Assembly (NCBI GenBank): GCA_003489145.1
Contig: DNJI01000040.1
Span: forward strand, 882 to 21,357
Direction of reading: 5' to 3'
From: Gammaproteobacteria bacterium
GTDB taxonomy: Bacteria; Pseudomonadota; Gammaproteobacteria; PS1; Pseudothioglobaceae
Length of the DNA: 20,476 nt
The notes under the pieces were generated by a model. The model saw only the letters and a list, made by a program, of their open reading frames with translations, made no database searches and was not told where the DNA came from. Position 1 is the first letter of the stretch. Each line of letters opens with the position of its first letter. Positions 8,017 through 15,140 of this stretch are shown here, piece after piece. A program made the position numbers and the translations under genes.

Positions 8017-8747
8017 GTTAAATCATCAGACATAGTTTGTCTAAATTGATAACCTTCAACATTAAAACCTTTGAGTAATTCTGGATCGGTGAGTCTGTTT
8101 TTAATCATATAGTTCACCATCAAACCGCGCGCGCGTTTTGCGTAAATACCGATAATTTTATAAGTATCATTTTTAAGTTCTTTAAAAGCAATATTAACAA
8201 TCTTAGCATTGATCGATTTTTTATCAATGCCTTTAAAATATTCATTAGACGCTAGGTTAATAATCACTTCAGACTCATCTTCATTCAACACTTGTGAAAT
8301 TTGATCACCCCAAAATTCATACAGATTTTTACCTTGGCTATTTTTGAGCTTGGTTCCCATTTCTAAACGGTAAGGCTGTATTAAATCAAGTGGTCTGATA
8401 ACACCGTATAAACCAGACAGCATACGCAAATGACCTTGTGCAAACTCAAAATCATCCAATGACAAACTCTGTGCATCAATGCCGTTGTAAACATCACCCT
8501 TAAATGCTAACAGTGCTTGTTTGGCATTGCTCAGTGTAAAAGGCGTGCTAAAAGTTTGAAAACGATCAAAGTTTAACTTGGATAATTTATCGCTAATCGA
8601 CATCAGGCTTGCAATATCATCCTGTGTTTTTCCCTTCAGTAAATCAACCAAAACTTGGGATTGTTCAATTTGACGTGTTTGCGTAAATACGTCAATCTGC
8701 GTCGGTTCAAAATCTTGCGTTTTAGATGGGGAAATAACAGCTAACAT
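7995..8747 (-). CDS. yaaA: Peroxide stress protein YaaA (DUF328)
   Basis: This 250-residue protein is typical of the YaaA/UPF0246 family (E. coli, 258 residues). It starts MLAVISPSKTQDF and has the family stretches FKGDVYNGIDA (83-93), HLRMLSGLYGVIRPLD (107-122), YRLEMGTKL (126-134) and IGIYAKRARGLMVNYMI (about 199-215). In E. coli YaaA is induced by OxyR and lowers free intracellular iron during peroxide stress; the fold binds DNA in vitro. The basic KRARG cluster is retained. It is the first gene of the yaaA-comF pair and is divergent from gltB across 155 bp. A weak candidate promoter, TAGAAT near 8782-8787 read on the minus strand, is the only signal seen; no OxyR-like site was recognised. 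Confidence 0.95.
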   Translation of the reverse strand: MLAVISPSKTQDFEPTQIDVFTQTRQIEQSQVLVDLLKGKTQDDIASLMSISDKLSKLNFDRFQTFSTPFTLSNAKQALLAFKGDVYNGIDAQSLSLDDFEFAQGHLRMLSGLYGVIRPLDLIQPYRLEMGTKLKNSQGKNLYEFWGDQISQVLNEDESEVIINLASNEYFKGIDKKSINAKIVNIAFKELKNDTYKIIGIYAKRARGLMVNYMIKNRLTDPELLKGFNVEGYQFRQTMSDDLTWVFTRD

Positions 8748-8902
8748 TGATTTGGAAATAAGATTAAAAAATTAAAAAATATTCTACCCGAAAATTATTC
8801 GCAAAAACACTACTAACGTCACGTATTTGAGGATATTTAGTCAGGTCTTTTACGATATAATTTAAAGGATTTTTTTCGATTTTTATTTAGGTCTTTACCC
8901 AC
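8748..8902 (+). promoter_or_regulatory. Divergent yaaA/gltB intergenic region with candidate gltB promoter
   Basis: This 155-bp AT-rich region separates yaaA from gltB. A perfect TATAAT is at 8856-8861 on the plus strand, which would start gltB transcripts near 8868. No good -35 lies 16-18 bp upstream; TTGAGG at 8827-8832 is 23 bp away, so an activator may be needed. GGTCTTT occurs twice, at 8844-8850 and 8890-8896, the second covering the AGG that is the only ribosome-binding candidate, about 11 nt before the ATG. The significance of this repeat is unknown. Confidence 0.4.
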
Positions 8903-11900
8903 ATGAAAGAACAACTATTACACCTGCCTAAACCTCACGGTCTTTACCATCCAAATAATGAGAAGGAAAACTGTGGTGTCGGCTTTATTGCCCATATTAA
9001 GGGCAAGCCTTCACATCAAATTACCAAAGATGCATTAGAGATGTTAACGCGTATGGATCACCGTGGTGGTTGTGGTTGTGAATCTAATACGGGTGATGGT
9101 GCGGGTATTCTCACCGATATTCCGCATGCGTTTTTTGCACAAGAAATCAAAGCAGATTTTAATGTTGATGTGACGCCAGGTAATTATGGTATTGGTAATA
9201 TTTTTCTACCACAAGACGATAACGAAAGAGCGCATTGCGTAAGCGTACTAGAAAAGACTATTGAAGATGAAGGTCAAACATTAGTAGGTTGGCGTGATGT
9301 GCCAGTCGATGCCGATAAAGCCGATGTGGGTCACACTGCTAGAGAATCACAACCTGTCATCAAACAACTGATTATTGCCAGTGCAGATGGTATTGACAAC
9401 AAGACCTTTGAACGCGCCTTATTTGTTATTAGAAAGCATGCGTCAAACGCTATTCGTACCGATGAATCTTTGTCTCAAGCATTATTATTCTATGTTTGTA
9501 GCCTGTCAACCACTGTCATTATCTACAAAGGCATGTTGATGGGGTCACAAGTGCTTGATTTTTATACTGATTTATCTAACCCTGAATACGCCACTTATTT
9601 GGCCATGGTGCATTCACGCTTTTCGACCAATACGTTCCCATCTTGGGATCGAGCTCAGCCTTGTCGTTACATGTCGCACAATGGTGAAATCAACACTCGC
9701 CAAGGTAACTACAACTGGATGCGTGCTCGAGAAGGTGTATTAGAAAGCGAATTATTTAAAGACAACTTATCTAAAACTCTACCAGTAATTGAAACTGAGG
9801 TATCGGATTCAGGTAGTTTTGACAACGTTTTAGAATTCTTAATGATGAACGGTCGCACTCTACAAGAAGCAGTGCTGATGATGGTACCCGAAGCTTGGCA
9901 AAATGACGACAACATGAGTAATGAGAAAAAAGCATTTTATGAATATTTCTCAAATGTGATGGAGCCATGGGATGGCCCTGCTTCTATCGCCTTTACTGAT
10001 GGTCGTTATATTGGTGCAGTATTGGATCGCAACGGCTTACGCCCTTCACGTTTTTACCTAACACATGATGACCGGGTGATTATGGCTTCTGAAGTGGGCG
10101 TGGTAGATGTAGAGACTGACAACGTTAAAACCAAAGGCAGATTACGCCCAGGCAAGATGTTCTTGGTTGATTTCGATAAGGGTGAGCTGGTGGACGACGA
10201 AGCCATTAAAGCTGAATTCGCTGCACAAAACCCTTACCAAGATTGGCTCAATGACCAACAAATTCACTTATCAGAATTGCAATGTGAACAAGAAGCACAC
10301 GGCTTTCATCCAGAATCACTCATTCATCGTTTAAAAGCTTTTGGCTACCACACTGAAACCTTACAGTTTATGCTCCTACCCTTGGTCAGCGAATTGCGTG
10401 ATCCGGTAGGATCAATGGGTAACGACTCAGCCTTAGCATGCTTGTCTGATCAGTCTCGTGTTATTTATGACTACTTCAAGCAACTATTTGCACAAGTAAC
10501 CAATCCAGCCATTGATTCAATTCGTGAAGAGGTAGTAATGTCATTGCGTTGCTCTATTGGCCCTGAAGGTAACCTTTTAAACAATAAGGCAGAAAATGCA
10601 CATCGCCTGGTCATTGACCATCCAATTCTGACCAATGAAGAAACCGCAGCGCTTCGTCACTGCAACCACCGAGGCTGGACCTCCAAAACCATTGATATTA
10701 CTTATGACATCAATAAAGGTAGAAAAGTCTCAGAACTATTAGAAGATATTTGCCAACAAGGTTCGCAAGCAATTAAGGATGGTCATTCTTTAGTGATTTT
10801 ATCTGATCGTAATATCGGTAAAAACCGCGTGGCTATCTCAACGTTATTGGCCTCTTCAGCATTACATCGCTATTTAATCGCCAACCATGAACGTACCCAG
10901 GTGGGCATTATTGTAGAGACAGGCGAAGCTCGAGAAGTACATCACTTCTGTTTATTAACGGGTTTTGGTGTAGATGCCATTAACCCTTATTTAGCGTTCG
11001 AAGCATTATGGCAAGCACGTCGTGATGAGATGATTGACATAGAAAGTGATGCTGCTATTATTAAGGCTTATCGTAAAGGTGTAGGCAAAGGTATGCTTAA
11101 AGTCATGGCGAAGATGGGTATTTCTACGCTAGAGTCATACAAAGGTGCACAGATTTTTGAAGCCGTTGGCCTAGCACCAGAGGTGATGGAAAAATGCTTC
11201 TTCGAGACTGCGTCACGTATTAAGGGTGTGGGCTTTGATGTCTTACAGTCAGAGGTTGAAAAACGACATCACCATGCCTATCAGTCCAATGATTTAGACA
11301 ACTTAGGCCATTATCATTGGCGTAGTGGCGGTGAAAAACACATGTGGGAGCCACAAACCATTGCCAACTTACAGCTCGCTGCTCGCAACAATGACAAAGA
11401 GGCTTATTGGGCGTTTTCTAAACGTTCTAATGAAGAAGGCACTCGCAACTGTACACTGCGTGGTTTAATGTCATTCAAACAAGGCAACCCAATTTCAATT
11501 GACGAAGTTGAAGACATCAAAGAAATCGTCAAACGCTTTGCCACTGGCGCCATGAGTTTCGGCTCAATTTCTGCAGAATCACACGAATCTCTAGCCATTG
11601 CCATGAACCGCTTAGGTGGTAAATCAAATACCGGTGAAGGTGGTGAAGACTCTAAGCGCTGGACACCAGATGCTAATGGTGATTCACGTCGAAGCGCTAT
11701 CAAGCAAGTGGCTTCTGGTCGTTTTGGCGTTACCATTGATTATCTTAATAATGCCGATGAAATTCAGATCAAAGTATCGCAAGGTGCTAAACCAGGTGAA
11801 GGTGGTGAATTACCAGGTACTAAAGTTGATGAGGGCATCGCCAAGATCCGCCATTCAACTCCGGGGGTTGGTTTAATTTCACCACCACCTCATCATGATA

Positions 11901-13402
11901 TTTATTCTATTGAAGATTTATCACAACTTATCTTTGACCTTAAACGCTCGAACCCTGCTGCACGCATCAGTGTGAAGCTCGTGGCAGAGGTGGGTGTGGG
12001 TACAATTGCCGCTGGTGTAACCAAAGCCAAATCTGATCATATTGTTATTGCCGGCCATGATGGTGGTACTGGCGCATCACCACTAACCTCTATCAAACAT
12101 GCAGGCTTGCCGTGGGAATTAGGTTTGGCAGAAACACATCAAACTTTAGTCATGAATGATCTGCGTTCACGCGTGGTAATTCAAACAGATGGTCAACTCA
12201 AAACTGGCCGTGATGTGGCGATTGGTGTTTTACTCGGTGCTGAAGAATTTGGCTTCTCAACCGCGCCACTCGTTACCATGGGCTGTATCATGATGCGTAA
12301 GTGTCACCTTAATACTTGTCCAGTAGGCATTGCCACACAAGACAAAGAACTGCGTAAAAAGTTTACCGGCAAGCCAGAACATGTAGTGAACTACTTGTTC
12401 ATGGTCGCTGAAGAATTGCGTTTAATTATGGCACAGCTCGGCTTTAAAACAGTCAACGAGATGATTGGTCGTGTTGATATGCTAGAAATGGACAAAGCCA
12501 TTGACCATTGGAAACAGGGTTCAATCAATTTAGATGCTTTATTAACACCCGCAAATAAACCAAATGCAGACACCGGTACTTATCAAAGTATTTTGCAAGA
12601 TCACCAATTAGAATTACAAATCGACAACAGCTTAATCGAAAAATCAAAAGCTGCTATCGAAGGTAACGAATCGATACAGTTTGATTCCATCATTACCAAT
12701 GTTGATCGCGCGGTTGGTGCGATGCTGTCTTCACACGTGGTTAAAACCCGTGGTGGTAACAATTTAGATGAAGGCTCGATCCACATTAATTTCAAAGGTT
12801 CTGCTGGTCAATCCTTAGGTGCATTCTTAGCACAAGGTATTACGCTCGAGGTTGAAGGCGATGCTAACGATTACGTTGGCAAAGGCTTGTCTGGTGGTCG
12901 TGTGATTGTTTATCCACCAAAAAATTCTACCTTTAAAGCAGAAGAACAAATCATTGCTGGTAACGTTTGTGGCTATGGCTCAACCGGTGGCGAAATGTAC
13001 CTCTCAGGTCGTGTAGCAGAACGTTTCTGTGTGCGCAATTCAGGCGTGGTTGCGGTGGTTGAGGGTGTAGGTGATCACGGTTGTGAATATATGACCGGTG
13101 GTCGTGCGATTATCTTAGGCGAAGTGGGCCGTAACTTTGGTGCTGGTATGAGTGGTGGTATTGCTTACATTTATAATCCACACAGTACCTTTGAAGCAAT
13201 GGTCAACCCAATCATGGTAGATCTCGACCCAATGGATGATGAAGCACAAAAAGAGCTTTATCAATATGTGTCAAATCATGCGAAATTTACAGGCTCTACT
13301 GTAGCACAACGTATTGTCGATAACTGGAATGAAGAGCTTAAACACTTTATCAAAGTTATGCCAAAAGACTTTAAGCGCGTTTTACAACAAAATGCAAAGT
13401 AG
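8903..13402 (+). CDS. gltB: Glutamate synthase (NADPH-type) large subunit
   Basis: GltB makes glutamate from glutamine and 2-oxoglutarate, the second half of the GS-GOGAT ammonium assimilation route. The 1499-residue length fits the bacterial alpha subunit. A 23-residue propeptide precedes Cys24 (NEKENCGVGFI), the N-terminal nucleophile of the class II glutaminase domain (to about 430). A central domain follows, then the FMN synthase domain (about 840-1200) with GGKSNTGEGGED and the 3Fe-4S ligands Cys1128, Cys1134 and Cys1139. The C-terminal GXGXG beta-helix (about 1270-1499) includes SGGRVIVYPP and YMTGGRAIILG. The small subunit gltD, usually adjacent and needed for electron transfer from NADPH, is not downstream: the next gene converges after 15 bp. 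So gltD is elsewhere, or another reductase serves. No clear hairpin terminator is visible after the stop. Confidence 0.97.
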   Translation: MKEQLLHLPKPHGLYHPNNEKENCGVGFIAHIKGKPSHQITKDALEMLTRMDHRGGCGCESNTGDGAGILTDIPHAFFAQEIKADFNVDVTPGNYGIGNIFLPQDDNERAHCVSVLEKTIEDEGQTLVGWRDVPVDADKADVGHTARESQPVIKQLIIASADGIDNKTFERALFVIRKHASNAIRTDESLSQALLFYVCSLSTTVIIYKGMLMGSQVLDFYTDLSNPEYATYLAMVHSRFSTNTFPSWDRAQPCRYMSHNGEINTRQGNYNWMRAREGVLESELFKDNLSKTLPVIETEVSDSGSFDNVLEFLMMNGRTLQEAVLMMVPEAWQNDDNMSNEKKAFYEYFSNVMEPWDGPASIAFTDGRYIGAVLDRNGLRPSRFYLTHDDRVIMASEVGVVDVETDNVKTKGRLRPGKMFLVDFDKGELVDDEAIKAEFAAQNPYQDWLNDQQIHLSELQCEQEAHGFHPESLIHRLKAFGYHTETLQFMLLPLVSELRDPVGSMGNDSALACLSDQSRVIYDYFKQLFAQVTNPAIDSIREEVVMSLRCSIGPEGNLLNNKAENAHRLVIDHPILTNEETAALRHCNHRGWTSKTIDITYDINKGRKVSELLEDICQQGSQAIKDGHSLVILSDRNIGKNRVAISTLLASSALHRYLIANHERTQVGIIVETGEAREVHHFCLLTGFGVDAINPYLAFEALWQARRDEMIDIESDAAIIKAYRKGVGKGMLKVMAKMGISTLESYKGAQIFEAVGLAPEVMEKCFFETASRIKGVGFDVLQSEVEKRHHHAYQSNDLDNLGHYHWRSGGEKHMWEPQTIANLQLAARNNDKEAYWAFSKRSNEEGTRNCTLRGLMSFKQGNPISIDEVEDIKEIVKRFATGAMSFGSISAESHESLAIAMNRLGGKSNTGEGGEDSKRWTPDANGDSRRSAIKQVASGRFGVTIDYLNNADEIQIKVSQGAKPGEGGELPGTKVDEGIAKIRHSTPGVGLISPPPHHDIYSIEDLSQLIFDLKRSNPAARISVKLVAEVGVGTIAAGVTKAKSDHIVIAGHDGGTGASPLTSIKHAGLPWELGLAETHQTLVMNDLRSRVVIQTDGQLKTGRDVAIGVLLGAEEFGFSTAPLVTMGCIMMRKCHLNTCPVGIATQDKELRKKFTGKPEHVVNYLFMVAEELRLIMAQLGFKTVNEMIGRVDMLEMDKAIDHWKQGSINLDALLTPANKPNADTGTYQSILQDHQLELQIDNSLIEKSKAAIEGNESIQFDSIITNVDRAVGAMLSSHVVKTRGGNNLDEGSIHINFKGSAGQSLGAFLAQGITLEVEGDANDYVGKGLSGGRVIVYPPKNSTFKAEEQIIAGNVCGYGSTGGEMYLSGRVAERFCVRNSGVVAVVEGVGDHGCEYMTGGRAIILGEVGRNFGAGMSGGIAYIYNPHSTFEAMVNPIMVDLDPMDDEAQKELYQYVSNHAKFTGSTVAQRIVDNWNEELKHFIKVMPKDFKRVLQQNAK

Positions 13403-13417
13403 TTTTATTAACGATAA

Positions 13418-13783
13418 TTAGTATTGCCAGCTCTTTGGAAAATAGCCGGAGGCACTGGCTTTAAGTCGAGTGCCTTTATTGATTTTCCAGCCTTCTAACC
13501 AGCCTAATTCCATTGATTCACCTGGTGGCCATTGTTCGCGCATAGCACCTTTGATCATTTTTCCATCTGCTTCAAATAAACTGATTTCGACATTGTGTAA
13601 TGTTTTTCCTGTTGAATTTTTTAACCCGGCAACCTGCCCTTGACCAAAAATAGAAGGTCTTGCGTAAGCCTCTATTGGCACAGGTGTAATACCAACACCT
13701 GAGGGCAGTCGGTCTGGTGCAAAGATAAAAACAGCCGCTGTAATGGCTGCAAAAACAGCGAAAAATATTGAGCTAGCTTTCAT
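13418..13783 (-). CDS. Membrane-anchored protein with FxLYD-like beta domain, function unknown
   Basis: This 121-residue protein has an N-terminal hydrophobic segment (about 5-22) that could be a signal anchor or uncleaved signal peptide, then a Pro/Gly-rich linker (23-45). A beta-rich domain (about 48-118) follows, with GQVAGLKNSTGKTLHNVEISLFEADG, then PPGESMELGW. This spacing resembles FxLYD/DUF3426-type beta-sandwich domains found on the outer face of the membrane, but that is a remote, by-eye similarity. An AGAAGG ribosome-binding site lies about 9 nt before the ATG. It is the third gene after folA and the small lipoprotein (32-bp gap) and is probably co-transcribed with them. It converges on gltB with 15 bp between the stop codons. 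No function is assigned. Confidence 0.75.
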   Translation of the reverse strand: MKASSIFFAVFAAITAAVFIFAPDRLPSGVGITPVPIEAYARPSIFGQGQVAGLKNSTGKTLHNVEISLFEADGKMIKGAMREQWPPGESMELGWLEGWKINKGTRLKASASGYFPKSWQY

Positions 13784-13815
13784 TGATTTAACCTTCTTTT
13801 TTTAAACAGTTTACG

Positions 13816-13998
13816 CTAAATTGGAATAGCATCAATCACATCAGCTGTTTCATCAATAGCGGCATCAATACCTTCGCCTACACCTGGTATCACCGAGATA
13901 ATCGCACCAGTCACACGCATTGGCACAGTCACCACTTTAGTCAGTACACAACTAGAGAGTAACAACATAGATAACGATAAAACTGTAATTTTTAACAT
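13816..13998 (-). CDS. Small lipoprotein (60 residues), NF038104-like
   Basis: This very short protein has a lysine-containing N-terminus, a hydrophobic stretch and the lipobox LSSC with Cys17 as the predicted lipidated residue, so the mature form is only about 44 residues. The mature part reads VLTKVVTVPMRVTGAIISVIP, then an acidic stretch with DAAIDETADVIDAIP. I recall similar tiny gammaproteobacterial lipoproteins (the NF038104 group) with the same TVP...IDxTADxIDxIP ending, but cannot verify it here. The gene starts 2 bp after the folA stop, and its AAAGGA ribosome-binding site lies inside the folA 3' end, so translation is coupled. With Val at +2 after Cys it would not carry the Asp inner-membrane retention signal, which suggests the outer membrane. 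Role unknown. Confidence 0.75.
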   Translation of the reverse strand: MLKITVLSLSMLLLSSCVLTKVVTVPMRVTGAIISVIPGVGEGIDAAIDETADVIDAIPI

Positions 13999-14000
13999 GA

Positions 14001-14486
14001 TTAATTCCTTTCTAAAATGGTGAAATGATAAGTATGCTTATTTTTTTCATCAGGGTTGTGTGATTCTCGGCTAATTTCACTAAATTCAGATCGATCAAAT
14101 TTAGGGAAGTGTGCATCGCCTTCATACTCACCTTCGATTTGAGTAATGTAGAGTCTGTCAGCACTTGGTAGCATTTGTTCATAAAATGAAGCGCCGCCCA
14201 TCACCATCACCTCATCATCGTCTTTAGCTAACTTTAGTGCGGCTTCAATACTACCCACAACCTCACAGCCTTCTGCCTCAAAATCGGTATTACGACTGAC
14301 CACCACGTTACGGCGATTCGGCAGTGGCCGGCCTATTGACTCATGGGTTTTACGACCCATGAGTACGGTTTTTCCCGTTGTGGTTTTTTTAAAATAACCC
14401 AAGTCAGCAGGCAAGTGCCAAGGCAAAGCATTGTCTTTGCCAATCAGCTGATTGTCGTCCATTGCTACAATAATTGATAATCTCAT
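14001..14486 (-). CDS. folA: Dihydrofolate reductase
   Basis: FolA reduces dihydrofolate to tetrahydrofolate with NADPH. At 161 residues from the ATG at 14486 it matches E. coli (159). It shows IIVAMDDNQLIGKDNALPWHLPADL with catalytic Asp28 (E. coli Asp27) and Trp23. MGRKTHESIGRPLPNRRNVVVSR and the cofactor-binding VMVMGGASFYEQMLP are also present. The open frame continues upstream to 14819, but those 111 extra codons are antisense to yceF and have no family counterpart, so the start at 14486 is chosen. No clear Shine-Dalgarno sequence precedes it (CTTCTTCT). Transcription could come from the minus-strand arm of the inverted repeat at 14506-14523, leaving a leader of about 25 nt. It is followed directly by the small lipoprotein gene. 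Confidence 0.96.
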   Translation of the reverse strand: MRLSIIVAMDDNQLIGKDNALPWHLPADLGYFKKTTTGKTVLMGRKTHESIGRPLPNRRNVVVSRNTDFEAEGCEVVGSIEAALKLAKDDDEVMVMGGASFYEQMLPSADRLYITQIEGEYEGDAHFPKFDRSEFSEISRESHNPDEKNKHTYHFTILERN

Positions 14487-14505
14487 AGAAGAAGTTCGAA
14501 TAAAG

Positions 14506-14523
14506 TAAAATGAATCTATTTTA
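14506..14523. promoter_or_regulatory. Inverted repeat TAAAAT-N6-ATTTTA between folA and yceF: possible overlapping divergent promoters
   Basis: The 55-bp divergent spacer holds TAAAAT (14506-14511), six bases, ATTTTA (14518-14523). A flanking G (14505) and C (14524) extend the arms to 7 bp. Used as -10 elements, the left arm would start transcripts near 14518 (about 24-nt leader to the yceF GTG) and the right arm near 14511 (about 25-nt leader to the folA ATG), a strikingly symmetric arrangement. On the minus strand ATGACA (14548-14543) is a possible -35 with a long 19-bp spacer. The same motif with the same 6-bp spacing occurs between gshA and the Nudix gene. Confidence 0.45.
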
Positions 14524-14541
14524 CAAATACCGGAATCACTC

Positions 14542-15138
14542 GTGTCATTAATTCTTGCCTCATCTTCACCTTTTCGAAAAGAGCTACTCACCAAGCTTGG
14601 TCTAGAATTTTCAACAGTTGCGCCAGATATTGATGAATCCAGAAAAGATGGTGAAACACCAGAACAACTGGTATATCGCCTAGCTGAAGAAAAATCAGTT
14701 GAAGTTGCCAAAACACAAAGTGGGCTGATCATCGCCTCAGACCAAGTAGCGACACTGGGTAGTGGCACGCAAGTTGATGACGAGATATTAACCAAGCCAC
14801 AGTCGCATGAAAATGCCATTAAGCAACTTCAGCAAAGTTCTGGAAATACGGTGACATTCGTCACTAGTTTGACGCTTTTAAATACAAATACCAACAATAG
14901 TCAAACAATTGTTGAAACGTTTAAAGTGATCTTTAAAGTTTTAAACGACAAACAAATTGATCGCTATCTAAAAAAAGAACAGCCTTATAACTGTGCAGGT
15001 AGTTTTAAATCTGAAGCATTAGGTATTAGTCTTTTTGAACGCTTAGAGGGAAATGATCCAAATACACTAATTGGCTTACCACTGATTCAACTTGTCAAAA
15101 TGTTGGAAAACGAAGGTGTGGATATCCTAACAAATTAG
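14542..15138 (+). CDS. yceF: Maf-family nucleotide pyrophosphatase, YceF type (7-methyl-GTP)
   Basis: Maf proteins hydrolyse non-canonical or modified nucleoside triphosphates to monophosphates. This 198-residue copy matches the YceF branch, which prefers 7-methyl-GTP, better than YhdE (dTTP/UTP). It has LILASSSPFRKELL at the N-terminus, IIASDQV (63-69), SSGNTVTFVTSL (99-110) and CAGSFKSEALGISLFERLEGNDPNTLIGLPL, almost the E. coli YceF text. A few extra residues (LGSGTQVDDE, 72-81) follow SDQV compared with E. coli. The start is GTG, with a weak GGA about 10 nt upstream. It is divergent from folA and lies 2 bp before mfd, so the pair is coupled. Both products protect genome or nucleotide-pool integrity. 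Confidence 0.93.
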   Translation: MSLILASSSPFRKELLTKLGLEFSTVAPDIDESRKDGETPEQLVYRLAEEKSVEVAKTQSGLIIASDQVATLGSGTQVDDEILTKPQSHENAIKQLQQSSGNTVTFVTSLTLLNTNTNNSQTIVETFKVIFKVLNDKQIDRYLKKEQPYNCAGSFKSEALGISLFERLEGNDPNTLIGLPLIQLVKMLENEGVDILTN

Positions 15139-15140
15139 TA

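Noticed and set aside
11404..11876. Frames of 110 and 86 codons inside gltB
   Set aside because: They are shadows of the strongly conserved gltB FMN domain.
13403..13417. A possible bidirectional terminator between gltB and the next gene
   Set aside because: The 15 bp are AT-rich but form no stable GC stem.
14487..14819. A 111-codon upstream extension of the folA frame, giving a 272-residue protein
   Set aside because: It lies wholly antisense to yceF, is Ser-rich without family similarity, and DHFR normally starts at the MRLSIIVAMDDNQLIG segment encoded from 14486.
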